From contig NZ_JSYN01000027.1 in the NCBI RefSeq assembly GCF_000812965.1, positions 165,757-229,756 of the forward strand: DNA of 64,000 nucleotides, read 5' to 3'. Each line of letters opens with the position of its first letter. Within the stretch, counting starts at the first letter, position 1. Under the pieces are notes generated by a model. That model was not told the DNA's origin, ran no database searches, and saw nothing but the letters and a program-made list of their open reading frames with translations. Below are positions 33,995 to 42,457 of the stretch, in pieces. A program made the position numbers and the translations under genes. The DNA comes from Pedobacter kyungheensis. Its GTDB lineage: Bacteria; Bacteroidota; Bacteroidia; Sphingobacteriales; Sphingobacteriaceae.

Positions 33995-35080
33995 TTATTT
34001 CAGCCCTTCAATTCCCAATTTCTCTGCCAGTTCATTCAGGTCGTTAACCACTACGTCAATAAGCGGAATACCACTAATTTTTCTTTCCTGCTCAAATTCG
34101 TGCTCTGGCTCACCCGGAATAATTACTTTTTTATCCGGATCGATGGTTTTTGCACTTTTAAAACGCTCAACCCAATTATCCAGGTGGTTTTTAAAATCCG
34201 CTGCCGGCCTGAAACCATCTACGCGCATGGCACCCAGAAAGTGACCCAGCCCTTCTCCCACCGGATTTGCCGAAGGCTCTAAAAAAGCCACAAACGGCGG
34301 AACCCATGGACCATAATTGGCTCCTGACAGCACGGCCGATAAAATATCAACTGTAGCACTCAAACCATATCCTTTGTGGCTTCCGTGGTCTTTATCGCTA
34401 CCCAGTGGTAACAGCGAGCCGCCGTTTTTCAGTTCGTTAGGATTAGTTGAGCTTTCGCCTGCTTTATCCTGTACCCAACCATCGGGAATACTTTTGTTGG
34501 CACGTTGTGCAATTTCCAGTTTACCATTGGCTGCTGCGGCAGTGGCCATATCAACAATAACAGGTGGATATTTACCTGCCGGGAAAGCATAACACATGGG
34601 ATTGGTACCCAACAAACGCTCATTGGCATAGGTGGGGGCTACCAGCGGGCTGGCATTGGTCATGCTAATCCCAATCATATCTTTTTCCACCGCCATTAAA
34701 GCATGGTAACCGGCAATGCCGTAATGGTTCGAATTTTTTACCGATACCCATCCACTGCCATATTTTTCGGCCTTTTCTATCGCTATCTGCATGGCAAAAG
34801 GCGCCACAACCAAACCTAATCCGGCATCGCCATCGATGGTAGCTGTGGTTGGAGTTTCGTGCACAATTTTAATATCAGGAGTAGCATTAATCCGTTTCTT
34901 TTCCCAAAGCCTGACGTAACCACTCAAACGGGCAACGCCGTGCGAATCGATACCACGCAAATCAGAGCGGATCAAAACATCGGTCGCTAATTCGGCATGT
35001 GCATCGGAGCAGCCCATTTTTTTAAATACGCTGTAGGTAAATGCTCTCAGGTTGGTTTCAGAAAAGGTGATGAAGTTCAT
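33995..35080 (-). CDS. Malate/L-lactate dehydrogenase family (Ldh_2) oxidoreductase
   Basis: This 361-residue cytoplasmic NAD(P)H-dependent dehydrogenase belongs to the family of ureidoglycolate, malate and 2,3-diketogulonate reductases. Visible are LRGIDSHGVARL with the conserved His (H47), the KNSNHYGIAGYHA segment (about 119-131), the PLVAPTYANERLLGTNP stretch, and DKDHGSHKGYGL near 235. It has the expected length. The substrate is not clear from the sequence. Its place between fucosidase genes could point to sugar-acid metabolism, but this is only a guess. It ends near the GH3 gene, convergent with it. Confidence 0.9.
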   Translation of the reverse strand: MNFITFSETNLRAFTYSVFKKMGCSDAHAELATDVLIRSDLRGIDSHGVARLSGYVRLWEKKRINATPDIKIVHETPTTATIDGDAGLGLVVAPFAMQIAIEKAEKYGSGWVSVKNSNHYGIAGYHALMAVEKDMIGISMTNASPLVAPTYANERLLGTNPMCYAFPAGKYPPVIVDMATAAAANGKLEIAQRANKSIPDGWVQDKAGESSTNPNELKNGGSLLPLGSDKDHGSHKGYGLSATVDILSAVLSGANYGPWVPPFVAFLEPSANPVGEGLGHFLGAMRVDGFRPAADFKNHLDNWVERFKSAKTIDPDKKVIIPGEPEHEFEQERKISGIPLIDVVVNDLNELAEKLGIEGLK

Positions 35081-35154
35081 TGTTTAAATTATCTGGTATC
35101 AGGTAGCAAGAATCAAGAAAATTTGCTTTAAGCTTTAGTCTTTTAGCTTTCAGC

Positions 35155-36741
35155 TCAAGGTAGCAACACGGTAAAATCACCGCCTAAAGGTTCAAAGTTT
35201 TCTATGCAGGAGGATAGAAAATCCTCTCCATAATTCACGTACATGGGTGCAATATTAAGTATGCGCTCCTGCAATGTGCCATTCGGGAAAAGTCGTTTTT
35301 TAACATTGTCTATCTGTAAAAGCGCCATTTCGTGCTTGCGTTTTTCGGCCCTGAACAGTTTTTTTTCCAAGTTGGCCAGCAAATGGTTGGTACGTTGCTT
35401 GGCCGTATCAGTCGATACCGATAAAGTTTTATCTATTTTGTAAGCGTTCAGCTTAATCTGGTCGAAAATGCTGTTGATGGCCCGGGTTTCGTCGGCTAGA
35501 CTGAGTTGGGCAGTGGTATTGCGCTTAACCCAAATGTTTTTAAGCTCTTCAACCGGCAGGAAAATATCTTCTAAAGAAAAGCCTAGTTTGTACAAATTCT
35601 CTGCACTGCGTTTATCAATCAGCAAAGCCGAATTGCGCAACAGTAAAACCGGAAAATCTACTTTGTAGTAATCGAAATTGGCTTTCAGCTGCATCCAGTA
35701 AGCTACTTCTGCACCACCACCAATGTAGGCAATGTTAGGTAAAATCACTTCCTGGTACATAGGACGCATTACCACATTCGGACTAAAGCGCTCGGGGTGA
35801 GATTCGATTTCAGCTAAAAGCTCAGTTTCAGTAAAACTGATATCGGTATGGTTTACCCGGTATTTGCCCTGTTCAAAAATCAGGCGTTCGCGCAGATTAT
35901 CGTTCAGGTAAAAGAAATTAATATCACGGCCGTTTACCTGCGTTTTATAACCTAAATCCTCCAGATTTTGAGAACTTGTGTCAATATTACGGGCACTGTT
36001 GTGGTGTACAATATCTTCGGCAATGATGTTGGCAAATTGTTTTTTCAGGCGGGCATCATCGGCGTTTACAATCACCAGTCCATATTTTTCGAACAGGTTA
36101 TTCACCAAAAATCGGGTAGCATCAGCCAGGTTATCGTGTTGCAGGTAGGCCTGCTCAACCAGTTTGGCAATGCGTTTTCCGTTTTTCGAAATGCCCAGAT
36201 AACCTTTGTATGCAGTTACCGCTGCGGCCACGGTTTTAGTGCTTAACCTGCCTGTTGCACCATTGGTTTGTTGTATCCAGCTGATGTTTTTCTCATCAAC
36301 ACTTACGTGGTTAATTTCATCAAAATCATGATCTTCGGTAGCCATCCAGTAAACAGGTACAAAGTTTTTATCCGGATGTGCAATTTGTAACTCAATGGCT
36401 AAATTGATGGTAGTTACAATTTTGTAAATAAAATAAAGCGGACCGGTAAATAAATTTAACTGGTGACCGGTTGTTACGGTAAATGTATTGTCGAGACCTA
36501 AAAGCTCGATGTTTTTGGTAACCGACTTATTGGGCTGTAAATGCTGGTACTGATCCTGCAGAACCTGCACCAAAGTAGTACGGTTACCCAGAAAATTTCT
36601 ACGTTCCATTGCATTGGCTAAACCCGCCATATCAGGACGGTAACTGTAAAAAGCCCTAAGCTGTTCTTCGTTGTTAATATAATCTAAAACCAGTTTTGAA
36701 AATGATCCGGTTTCCTGATATGAGATATATTTTGCCTGCAT
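35155..36741 (-). CDS. bshC: Bacillithiol biosynthesis cysteine-adding enzyme BshC
   Basis: This 528-residue protein matches BshC, which adds cysteine to GlcN-malate in the last step of bacillithiol synthesis. Family features are the TVTTGHQLNLFTGPLYFIYKI segment (about 93-113), VPVYWMATEDHDFDEINHV (about 128-146), MYQEVILPNIAYIGGGAEVAYW (about 325-346), and a C-terminal coiled-coil region (about 430-480). Bacillithiol is the main low-molecular-weight thiol in many Bacteroidota and Firmicutes. No bshA or bshB is in the window. The short leader suggests the gene has its own promoter. Confidence 0.94.
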   Translation of the reverse strand: MQAKYISYQETGSFSKLVLDYINNEEQLRAFYSYRPDMAGLANAMERRNFLGNRTTLVQVLQDQYQHLQPNKSVTKNIELLGLDNTFTVTTGHQLNLFTGPLYFIYKIVTTINLAIELQIAHPDKNFVPVYWMATEDHDFDEINHVSVDEKNISWIQQTNGATGRLSTKTVAAAVTAYKGYLGISKNGKRIAKLVEQAYLQHDNLADATRFLVNNLFEKYGLVIVNADDARLKKQFANIIAEDIVHHNSARNIDTSSQNLEDLGYKTQVNGRDINFFYLNDNLRERLIFEQGKYRVNHTDISFTETELLAEIESHPERFSPNVVMRPMYQEVILPNIAYIGGGAEVAYWMQLKANFDYYKVDFPVLLLRNSALLIDKRSAENLYKLGFSLEDIFLPVEELKNIWVKRNTTAQLSLADETRAINSIFDQIKLNAYKIDKTLSVSTDTAKQRTNHLLANLEKKLFRAEKRKHEMALLQIDNVKKRLFPNGTLQERILNIAPMYVNYGEDFLSSCIENFEPLGGDFTVLLP

Positions 36742-36810
36742 GATGTGCGAAAGTAATGCAATTTAAGGATAATCGTAAAGTGCGCTAACTATTTTACATT
36801 TGTTAAATAA

Positions 36811-38655
36811 TTATAAATTGCTTTCTATTGCCCCAACTTTTTCCCGGTACAAATCAATCGGGCCATCCAGCAGTACGGCAATTACGGTTAATTCGCTATC
36901 TAATTTATCTTCCGGTATCGGAATGTACACAATGCCGGGTATCTTGCTCCAGTACAGTTTGTTATAAATTTCGTGGTTAAGCATGGTGCCTTCGCCAACT
37001 ACCCTGATGCGGCTAATGTTATTCTTTAAACCTTTAATGGCAATAGGACCTGTTGGTTTCCCTTCAACAAAAAGATAAAGGGTTTGCTTATCGGCAGAAA
37101 GGGCAGTATTGCCTTGATAATGACCAGCTGGTATGCCTTTGCCGGTTTTGTAAAGCGCCTCAGCATTTTTAATTATCCAGTTGCTAATCTTTTGATCTGC
37201 ATTTTTCATGCCTGGGTTAAAGTCTAAGCCATCAGCAGGTAAACTGGTGTTTTGAAATATATTTATACCGGCATTTAAGTTCATGGCCAGCTTGCTCAGG
37301 TTTAAATTGGTTAAGCCACGTTGTTTTGGTGCAGCATATAGGTTTGCCAGCGAAAGGGTTTCCTGTTTTTCTTCAGCCAGCTGGATAGGCCCATTTAACG
37401 ATACTTTTACAACGGTTACGTCACTGTCGAAATCTGCTTCCTTAAAATTAAGGAGATAATCTGTCTCATTTAATTTAATGATATAGGGCTGTGCTTTGTT
37501 GCCAACTACTTCAATTTTGTTGATTTTCGATTTAATTCCCGATAGTAAAATGCCATTTTCGGTTTTATAATCGAGATACAGGTATAAAACATCTTTATTT
37601 TTAGATAAAGTGGTTTTTCCATCAATGTGACCCTGAGGAATCCCAGCCTGTGTACCATAAATGGCTTCAGCATGTTTTTGAGTCCAGCGGCCTAAGCCTT
37701 TTAAAATATTAACCTGCTCAGACGCAATGGTTCCATCAGCTTTGGGGCCGATATCGAGCAATAAATTACCGCCCATGCTGATACAATCAACCAGGGTGCG
37801 GATAATCATATTTGGAGATTTGTAGTGGTTATCGTAAGGTTGGTATCCCCACGAATCGTTAATCGTGTAACACAATTCCCACTCTGGCGAAGCAGGCCTT
37901 ACTACCGGCACACCTTGTTCGGGGGTATCGTAATCGCCATGACCATTTAAACGCGAATTGATGATGACGTTTGGATTTACCTTACGCAGGTTTTCCAATA
38001 TGTTTTTAGCCTGCCATTCTTCACCACTATGTTCCCAGTCGCCATCAAACCATACTAAATCCGGATTGTACTGATTGGAAAGTTCGTTTAACTGACCCTG
38101 AAAATAATTCTGAAATTTTTTAAAACGGGTAGGATCCTGTTTGTAATCATAACGCTTACGGTCGCGTGTAAAACCGTCATAATCGGTATAGCTCCAATCG
38201 GGTAACGAAAAATATAATCCGGTTTTTAAGCCCGATTTTTTAAGATTGGCCACAAATGGCGTAATTAAATCTTTTTTGGCTGCACTATGTTTTACTGTTG
38301 TGGTAGCATTTGGCATTTTACTGTCCCAAAGAGCCACACCATCATGGTGTTTTGTGGTAATTACCGCATATTTTGCGCCACTTTCTTTAATCAAATTTAC
38401 CCATTCTGCAGGCTGGTATTTGGCAGCATTAAAACCATTAAGCTGTTTCATGTAGGCATCGTGGTTAATGTAGTTGTTAAAAAACGACCACGATTCGGAA
38501 ATACCGTTAACCGAATAAATACCCCAGTGAATAAAAATACCCAGCTTGGCATCGGCAAACCATTGCATTTTTTGGTTTGAAGCGGCTTGTTGGGCAGATA
38601 AATTGAAGCCTGAAGCTAACAGGAAAAAAGTAATATAAAGCTTTAAATAACGCAT
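36811..38655 (-). CDS. Second GH29 alpha-L-fucosidase with C-terminal extension
   Basis: This exported enzyme of 614 residues has a signal peptide ending NLSAQ (about 21). GH29 motifs are LGIFIHWGIYSVNG (38-51), TKHHDGVALWD (101-111) and LVWFDGDWEHS with the likely nucleophile D204. The catalytic domain ends near residue 340. A further 270 residues hold two similar beta-rich segments, each with G-I-P-x-G-H and an L-Y-L-x-x-x motif, suggesting a duplicated C-terminal domain. It is only distantly like the 474-residue fucosidase at 29702, so the two may prefer different fucosyl linkages. It is monocistronic and lies between bshC and the RNA helicase gene. Confidence 0.92.
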   Translation of the reverse strand: MRYLKLYITFFLLASGFNLSAQQAASNQKMQWFADAKLGIFIHWGIYSVNGISESWSFFNNYINHDAYMKQLNGFNAAKYQPAEWVNLIKESGAKYAVITTKHHDGVALWDSKMPNATTTVKHSAAKKDLITPFVANLKKSGLKTGLYFSLPDWSYTDYDGFTRDRKRYDYKQDPTRFKKFQNYFQGQLNELSNQYNPDLVWFDGDWEHSGEEWQAKNILENLRKVNPNVIINSRLNGHGDYDTPEQGVPVVRPASPEWELCYTINDSWGYQPYDNHYKSPNMIIRTLVDCISMGGNLLLDIGPKADGTIASEQVNILKGLGRWTQKHAEAIYGTQAGIPQGHIDGKTTLSKNKDVLYLYLDYKTENGILLSGIKSKINKIEVVGNKAQPYIIKLNETDYLLNFKEADFDSDVTVVKVSLNGPIQLAEEKQETLSLANLYAAPKQRGLTNLNLSKLAMNLNAGINIFQNTSLPADGLDFNPGMKNADQKISNWIIKNAEALYKTGKGIPAGHYQGNTALSADKQTLYLFVEGKPTGPIAIKGLKNNISRIRVVGEGTMLNHEIYNKLYWSKIPGIVYIPIPEDKLDSELTVIAVLLDGPIDLYREKVGAIESNL

Positions 38656-38949
38656 AATATTTGGTTGTACAATAAACGTTAAATATAAGGCTTTATGGGC
38701 TGATTTTATATGAAAAACAGGCTTTATTTATGTTAGAAATGGGATATTTTTTCTCTATAAGGATTTAAGATGAAATGAAGAAAAGAGAGGACCGGTTTAT
38801 GTCAGTTCCTGATAAATGTTCAGGACAGGAAAGCTCTCAGGCCGTTCCATCGGAACGCATCCCGGGTAGCGATTAACAGCATGTTAATTGCAAAAAAAAA
38901 GCCGCCCTGAAAAATCAGGACGGCTTGTAAAAATATTTGGTTTAGTGAT
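38656..38949. other. Intergenic spacer between fucosidase and helicase
   Basis: This spacer of about 290 bases contains the helicase terminator (38892-38925) and no gene that I can support. A reading frame of 146 codons that enters it from the helicase 3' end is a composition artefact of the Arg/Gly-rich tail. Confidence 0.6.
38892..38925 (-). terminator. Terminator of the DEAD-box helicase gene
   Basis: On the minus strand GCCGTCCTGA and TCAGGGCGGC pair around a short T-rich loop (one G-T pair), followed by nine T. It lies 25 bases beyond the helicase stop codon. Confidence 0.85.
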
Positions 38950-40821
38950 TTACCATTTTTTACGGCGCTCACCGCTCCCGCCTTCTCTGCGTCCGTTGCC
39001 ACCTTTATCTTCACGGCTACGGCCAGAAAAATCTCTGAAACCACCACCATCACGGCTTCCGCCTTCTCTACGTCCGCTACCGCCAGAACTTCTTCTGTCG
39101 CCACCGCCGTTTCCGCCACGGTAACCACCGCTGCCTCTGCGTTCACCGCCGAAACCACCGCTACGTCTTTCGCCGCCACCGCGTCTTTCGCCACCGCCTT
39201 CGCCGCTTCTTTCGATACGTACCTGACGACCGTTAAATTCAACTGATTTAAAGCCTTCAAAAACTTTGTCGGCTACTGCATCTTCTACTTCAAAGAAAGA
39301 GAAAACACCTTTTAAATCAATTTTACCAACGCTCTTGCCACCAATTTTTCCGTTGTTACAGATAAATGATAACATATCGCCGCGGGTAAACTCATCTACA
39401 GAACCTAAATTGATAAACAAACGAGTGTAACCTTCGCTACCACGTCCGCGTCTTTCGCCACGCTCACCTCTTTCACCACGATCATCACCTACAGCAGCAT
39501 TCAAATCAGGTGCTTTCGAATAATAATCTAAGAAACGGTTAAACTCTAAAGAAGCAAAACGTTTAATTACTTCTTCTTTGGTTAAATCAGCAAATTCATC
39601 CATAATACGTGGAATGTACTGATCGATTTGCTCATTGTTAACCTCTACATTATGTACTTTATGTACCAAAGAGAACAATTGTTTTTCGCAAACATCAAAA
39701 CCGGTAGGCAGCTCAGCTTTGGTAAATTGTTTACCAATAATACGCTCTAACTGACGGATTTTACCCAGTTCTTTAGAGTTGATGATGCAGATAGAAACAC
39801 CGGTTTTACCAGCACGACCGGTACGGCCTGAACGGTGGGTGTAACTTTCAATCTCATCAGGTAAAGAATAGTTGATTACGTGCGTTACATTGTTTACGTC
39901 GATACCGCGTGCGGCAACATCAGTAGCAATTAACAATTGCATGTTACGCTCGCGGAAACGTTGCATTACCTTGTCACGTTGTTGCTGCGATAAATCGCCG
40001 TGTAGTGCATCAGCATTGTAACCATCTTTAATTAAATGCTCAGCAATATCCTGAGTATCTAATTTCGTTTTGCAGAAAACAACACCGAAAATATCGGGGT
40101 TAAAATCTACAATACGTTTTAAGGCTGCGTATTTATCACGTGCACGAACAATATAGTATTCGTGATCGATGTTTACGTTACCTGTGTTCTTGGTGCCCAT
40201 GGTTAATTCGATCGGGTTATCCATATAGTTTTTGGCAATACGGCGAACTTCCGACGGCATGGTAGCCGAGAATAACCAGGTTTTTTTGTCATCAGGGGTA
40301 GTTGATAAAATGTCGTTGATGTCGTCCTGGAAACCCATGTTCAACATCTCGTCAGCTTCATCAAGCACAACATATTTAACGTTTGAGAAATCAATGGCTT
40401 TACGGCCAATGATATCCAACATACGGCCGGGCGTGGCCACTACGATTTGAACGCCTTGGCGTATTTCGCGTAGTTGTTGCATAATGTTCGCGCCACCGTA
40501 AACGGCAACTACGTGGGCATTAGCAATGTTTTTAGAAAAGTTCTTAAGGTCGTTAGCGATTTGTAAACACAACTCACGGGTAGGGCATAAAATCAATGCC
40601 TGTGGTTTATTTACTTTAAAATCGATTAGTTCTAACAGCGGCAAACCAAATGCGGCTGTTTTTCCTGTTCCTGTTTGGGCCAAACCAACAAAATCATTAG
40701 TGCCTTCTAACAGTACAGGAATACTTTGCTCCTGAATAGGCGTTGGATTTTCGAATCCAAGGTCCTTTACGGCATTAACGACGTCATCACTTATCCCCAA
40801 TAATTGAAATGGGTTTGTCAT
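38950..40821 (-). CDS. DEAD-box ATP-dependent RNA helicase with DbpA-type RNA-binding domain and RGG tail
   Basis: This 623-residue RNA helicase carries the Q motif TPIQEQSIP (27-35), motif I AQTGTGKT (48-55), PTRELCLQ (80-87), DEAD (154-157), SAT (about 185) and HRSGRTGRAGKTG near 330. After the two RecA domains comes a DbpA-like RNA-binding domain (about 462-540; YTRLFINLGSVDEF). A low-complexity tail rich in Arg, Gly and Ser follows (about 545-623). Such enzymes act in ribosome assembly and RNA decay, often in cold adaptation. The repetitive tail is probably an unstructured RNA-binding region. It has its own promoter and terminator. Confidence 0.95.
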   Translation of the reverse strand: MTNPFQLLGISDDVVNAVKDLGFENPTPIQEQSIPVLLEGTNDFVGLAQTGTGKTAAFGLPLLELIDFKVNKPQALILCPTRELCLQIANDLKNFSKNIANAHVVAVYGGANIMQQLREIRQGVQIVVATPGRMLDIIGRKAIDFSNVKYVVLDEADEMLNMGFQDDINDILSTTPDDKKTWLFSATMPSEVRRIAKNYMDNPIELTMGTKNTGNVNIDHEYYIVRARDKYAALKRIVDFNPDIFGVVFCKTKLDTQDIAEHLIKDGYNADALHGDLSQQQRDKVMQRFRERNMQLLIATDVAARGIDVNNVTHVINYSLPDEIESYTHRSGRTGRAGKTGVSICIINSKELGKIRQLERIIGKQFTKAELPTGFDVCEKQLFSLVHKVHNVEVNNEQIDQYIPRIMDEFADLTKEEVIKRFASLEFNRFLDYYSKAPDLNAAVGDDRGERGERGERRGRGSEGYTRLFINLGSVDEFTRGDMLSFICNNGKIGGKSVGKIDLKGVFSFFEVEDAVADKVFEGFKSVEFNGRQVRIERSGEGGGERRGGGERRSGGFGGERRGSGGYRGGNGGGDRRSSGGSGRREGGSRDGGGFRDFSGRSREDKGGNGRREGGSGERRKKW

Positions 40822-40848
40822 TCGTCTTTTTATTTTTTAATTGAGCCG

Positions 40849-40879
40849 CAAAGGTACGGTTAATATTTCGTATTTCACA
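40849..40879 (-). promoter_or_regulatory. Bacteroidota-type promoter of the helicase gene
   Basis: On the minus strand TACCTTTG (40856-40849) matches the -7 consensus TAnnTTTG exactly. TGTG at 40879-40876, 19 bases upstream, fits the -33 TTTG box with one mismatch. Transcription would start roughly 20 bases before the ATG. Confidence 0.65.
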
Positions 40880-41293
40880 GGTAGTCAGGTAAATAGTTTT
40901 TAAGCTTAATTATTTGGTAATAAGGAGGTAATGAATGGTGGATGATGGAAGATGGAAAACGGGGGAGGGAAGGTGCGGTAAAAACGGCGCATTCCAGATG
41001 TTAGATTTAGAAAACAGTGGGTTTGCGACATAGCTTTCCTTCAATATCGTCATTTCTAGAAGTCAGTTTTAGAAAAACAAAGGAATTGGAATGACAGGTG
41101 TGATTGTAATGGTTTACTGGTGAAGCCCACACCAAATCCATCATTTCGAGCGGAGCGCAGCGAGTCGAGAAATCTAACTTGAAAAGATTTCTCCGTTTCG
41201 CCACCGCGAAAAACGGTTGGCTTCAGTCGAAATGACGATCCTGTTTAGGAAGTTATCAACTGGTTGCGTTGAGCGGTATTTATATATAGCTAG
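40880..41293. repeat. Intergenic palindromic repeat region
   Basis: No gene is seen. A large inverted repeat spans about 41139-41238: CATTTCGAGCGGAGCGCAG near its left end and TCGAAATGACG near its right end, with inner arms GAGAAATCT and AGATTTCTC. A related but more diverged element lies at about 41045-41100. Such insertion-like palindromes are typical of intergenic repeats in this group. Confidence 0.7.
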
Positions 41294-41755
41294 CTACCTC
41301 AACCGTTCAGCCGAACGGATTAATCTTTCATCTTTATTAATCCCCAAGATGGTCAGTATAATAAATATTATCGCAAATGCGAGTAAATAAGAACCAACAC
41401 CTACGTATACATCAATTAAGTTGCCAGGTAATTGTGAGATATTAATGCAACACAAAATAATAAAGACAAAAATTAGAAGTATTGAAATAATGGCAATCCA
41501 CTTCTGTCTGTTTCTGTTTTTGAAATTAAAAATGCTGATAAAAGACAAAAGAACTATCGCAATATAGATCGTCAAAAAGATGTAGCTGCTACTGAAAGTT
41601 GAGGAGAAACACCCATGTCTTTCTATTCCTGTAACAGAAAAAATATTACAGTAAAATGAATGGGGCTCCTGTATAATAACGATTGGGAAAAAGAACATAG
41701 CAACCAATATAATAGATGCTAATGATAACCAAATTGTTTGAGCCCGCTGAAACAT
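41294..41755 (-). CDS. DUF4293 family membrane protein, copy B
   Basis: This 153-residue protein has four predicted membrane helices (about 8-26, 50-70, 80-100, 115-137) and the family N-terminus RAQTIWL. It ends in INKDERLIRSAERLR, identical to the neighbouring copy. It starts at the very base where the upstream paralogue stops, so the two are cotranscribed tandem duplicates. The central part has diverged more than the ends and holds extra cysteines (about C32, C49). Function of DUF4293 is unknown. Confidence 0.85.
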   Translation of the reverse strand: MFQRAQTIWLSLASIILVAMFFFPIVIIQEPHSFYCNIFSVTGIERHGCFSSTFSSSYIFLTIYIAIVLLSFISIFNFKNRNRQKWIAIISILLIFVFIILCCINISQLPGNLIDVYVGVGSYLLAFAIIFIILTILGINKDERLIRSAERLR

Positions 41756-42222
41756 TACCTCAACCGCTCAGCCGAACGGATTAATCTTTCATCCTTATTA
41801 ATCCCGAAGATGGCCAATACAATAAATAATATAGCCAGAGCTGGTAGATAAGCACCAATACCAAAGGTAGCACCTTCAATACCGCCCGGTAGTTTTTTAG
41901 CATAAATGCTGCACCAGAAAGCAAAGCCGCCAATTAACACAATCGAAAGAATGGCAAAGCGTTTTTGAAAACTGCGTTTTCTGAAATTGAAGATATTAAT
42001 GAAACAAATAATTGCAACAGCAATATTGGTAATCAGTAAAGGTAAAAATGATATGATTTTAAAAGGTGAACCTGCTTTTCCGGCAATAATCTGAAACAGT
42101 CCGCTTGTGTATATTGCTGATTCTGTTCCTCCGATTTCTTTGCTGGCAACAGGTAAAAACAACATTAAAATCAGGGTAAAAGCGGCTAAGAAAAGCCATA
42201 TCGATTGTATTCTTTGTATCAT
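41755..42222 (-). CDS. DUF4293 family membrane protein, copy A
   Basis: This 155-residue integral membrane protein has four hydrophobic helices and the canonical MIQRIQSIWLFLA beginning. It looks closer to the family norm than its downstream copy. The C-terminal 15 residues are the same in both copies. It probably arose before the copy at 41294 as the ancestral gene (inference). No functional assignment is possible from the sequence. Confidence 0.87.
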   Translation of the reverse strand: MIQRIQSIWLFLAAFTLILMLFLPVASKEIGGTESAIYTSGLFQIIAGKAGSPFKIISFLPLLITNIAVAIICFINIFNFRKRSFQKRFAILSIVLIGGFAFWCSIYAKKLPGGIEGATFGIGAYLPALAILFIVLAIFGINKDERLIRSAERLR

Positions 42223-42457
42223 GTTAATTTTAAATAATAAGCAATTATAGGGATTCTATTTCAACCATGAAAAAACATTTTTGAGCAAAGAATAGATTTT
42301 GCTAAAACCTGCAAGTTTTAATACATTTGGTTATACACCACAAACCCTGACTGATAAACTAAATTGATTGTCTTTTCTTTTTCTGACAGGCTAACTATAG
42401 CCTTTGAGATTATTTAAAAGAAATTGAATTTAACAGACCTATTTTATAAAACGATTT

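Noticed and set aside
33828..34244. 138-codon plus-strand frame after the GH3 gene
   Set aside because: It begins in the terminator, crosses a palindrome, and is then antisense to the dehydrogenase gene.
38820..39260. 146-codon minus-strand frame rich in Ala, Val and Lys
   Set aside because: It overlaps the Arg/Gly-rich end of the helicase gene in another frame; its composition follows from the GC-rich repeats and it has no recognisable domain.
41007..41204. 65-codon minus-strand frame between helicase and DUF4293 genes
   Set aside because: It spans the palindromic repeats at 41045-41238 and shows no domain.
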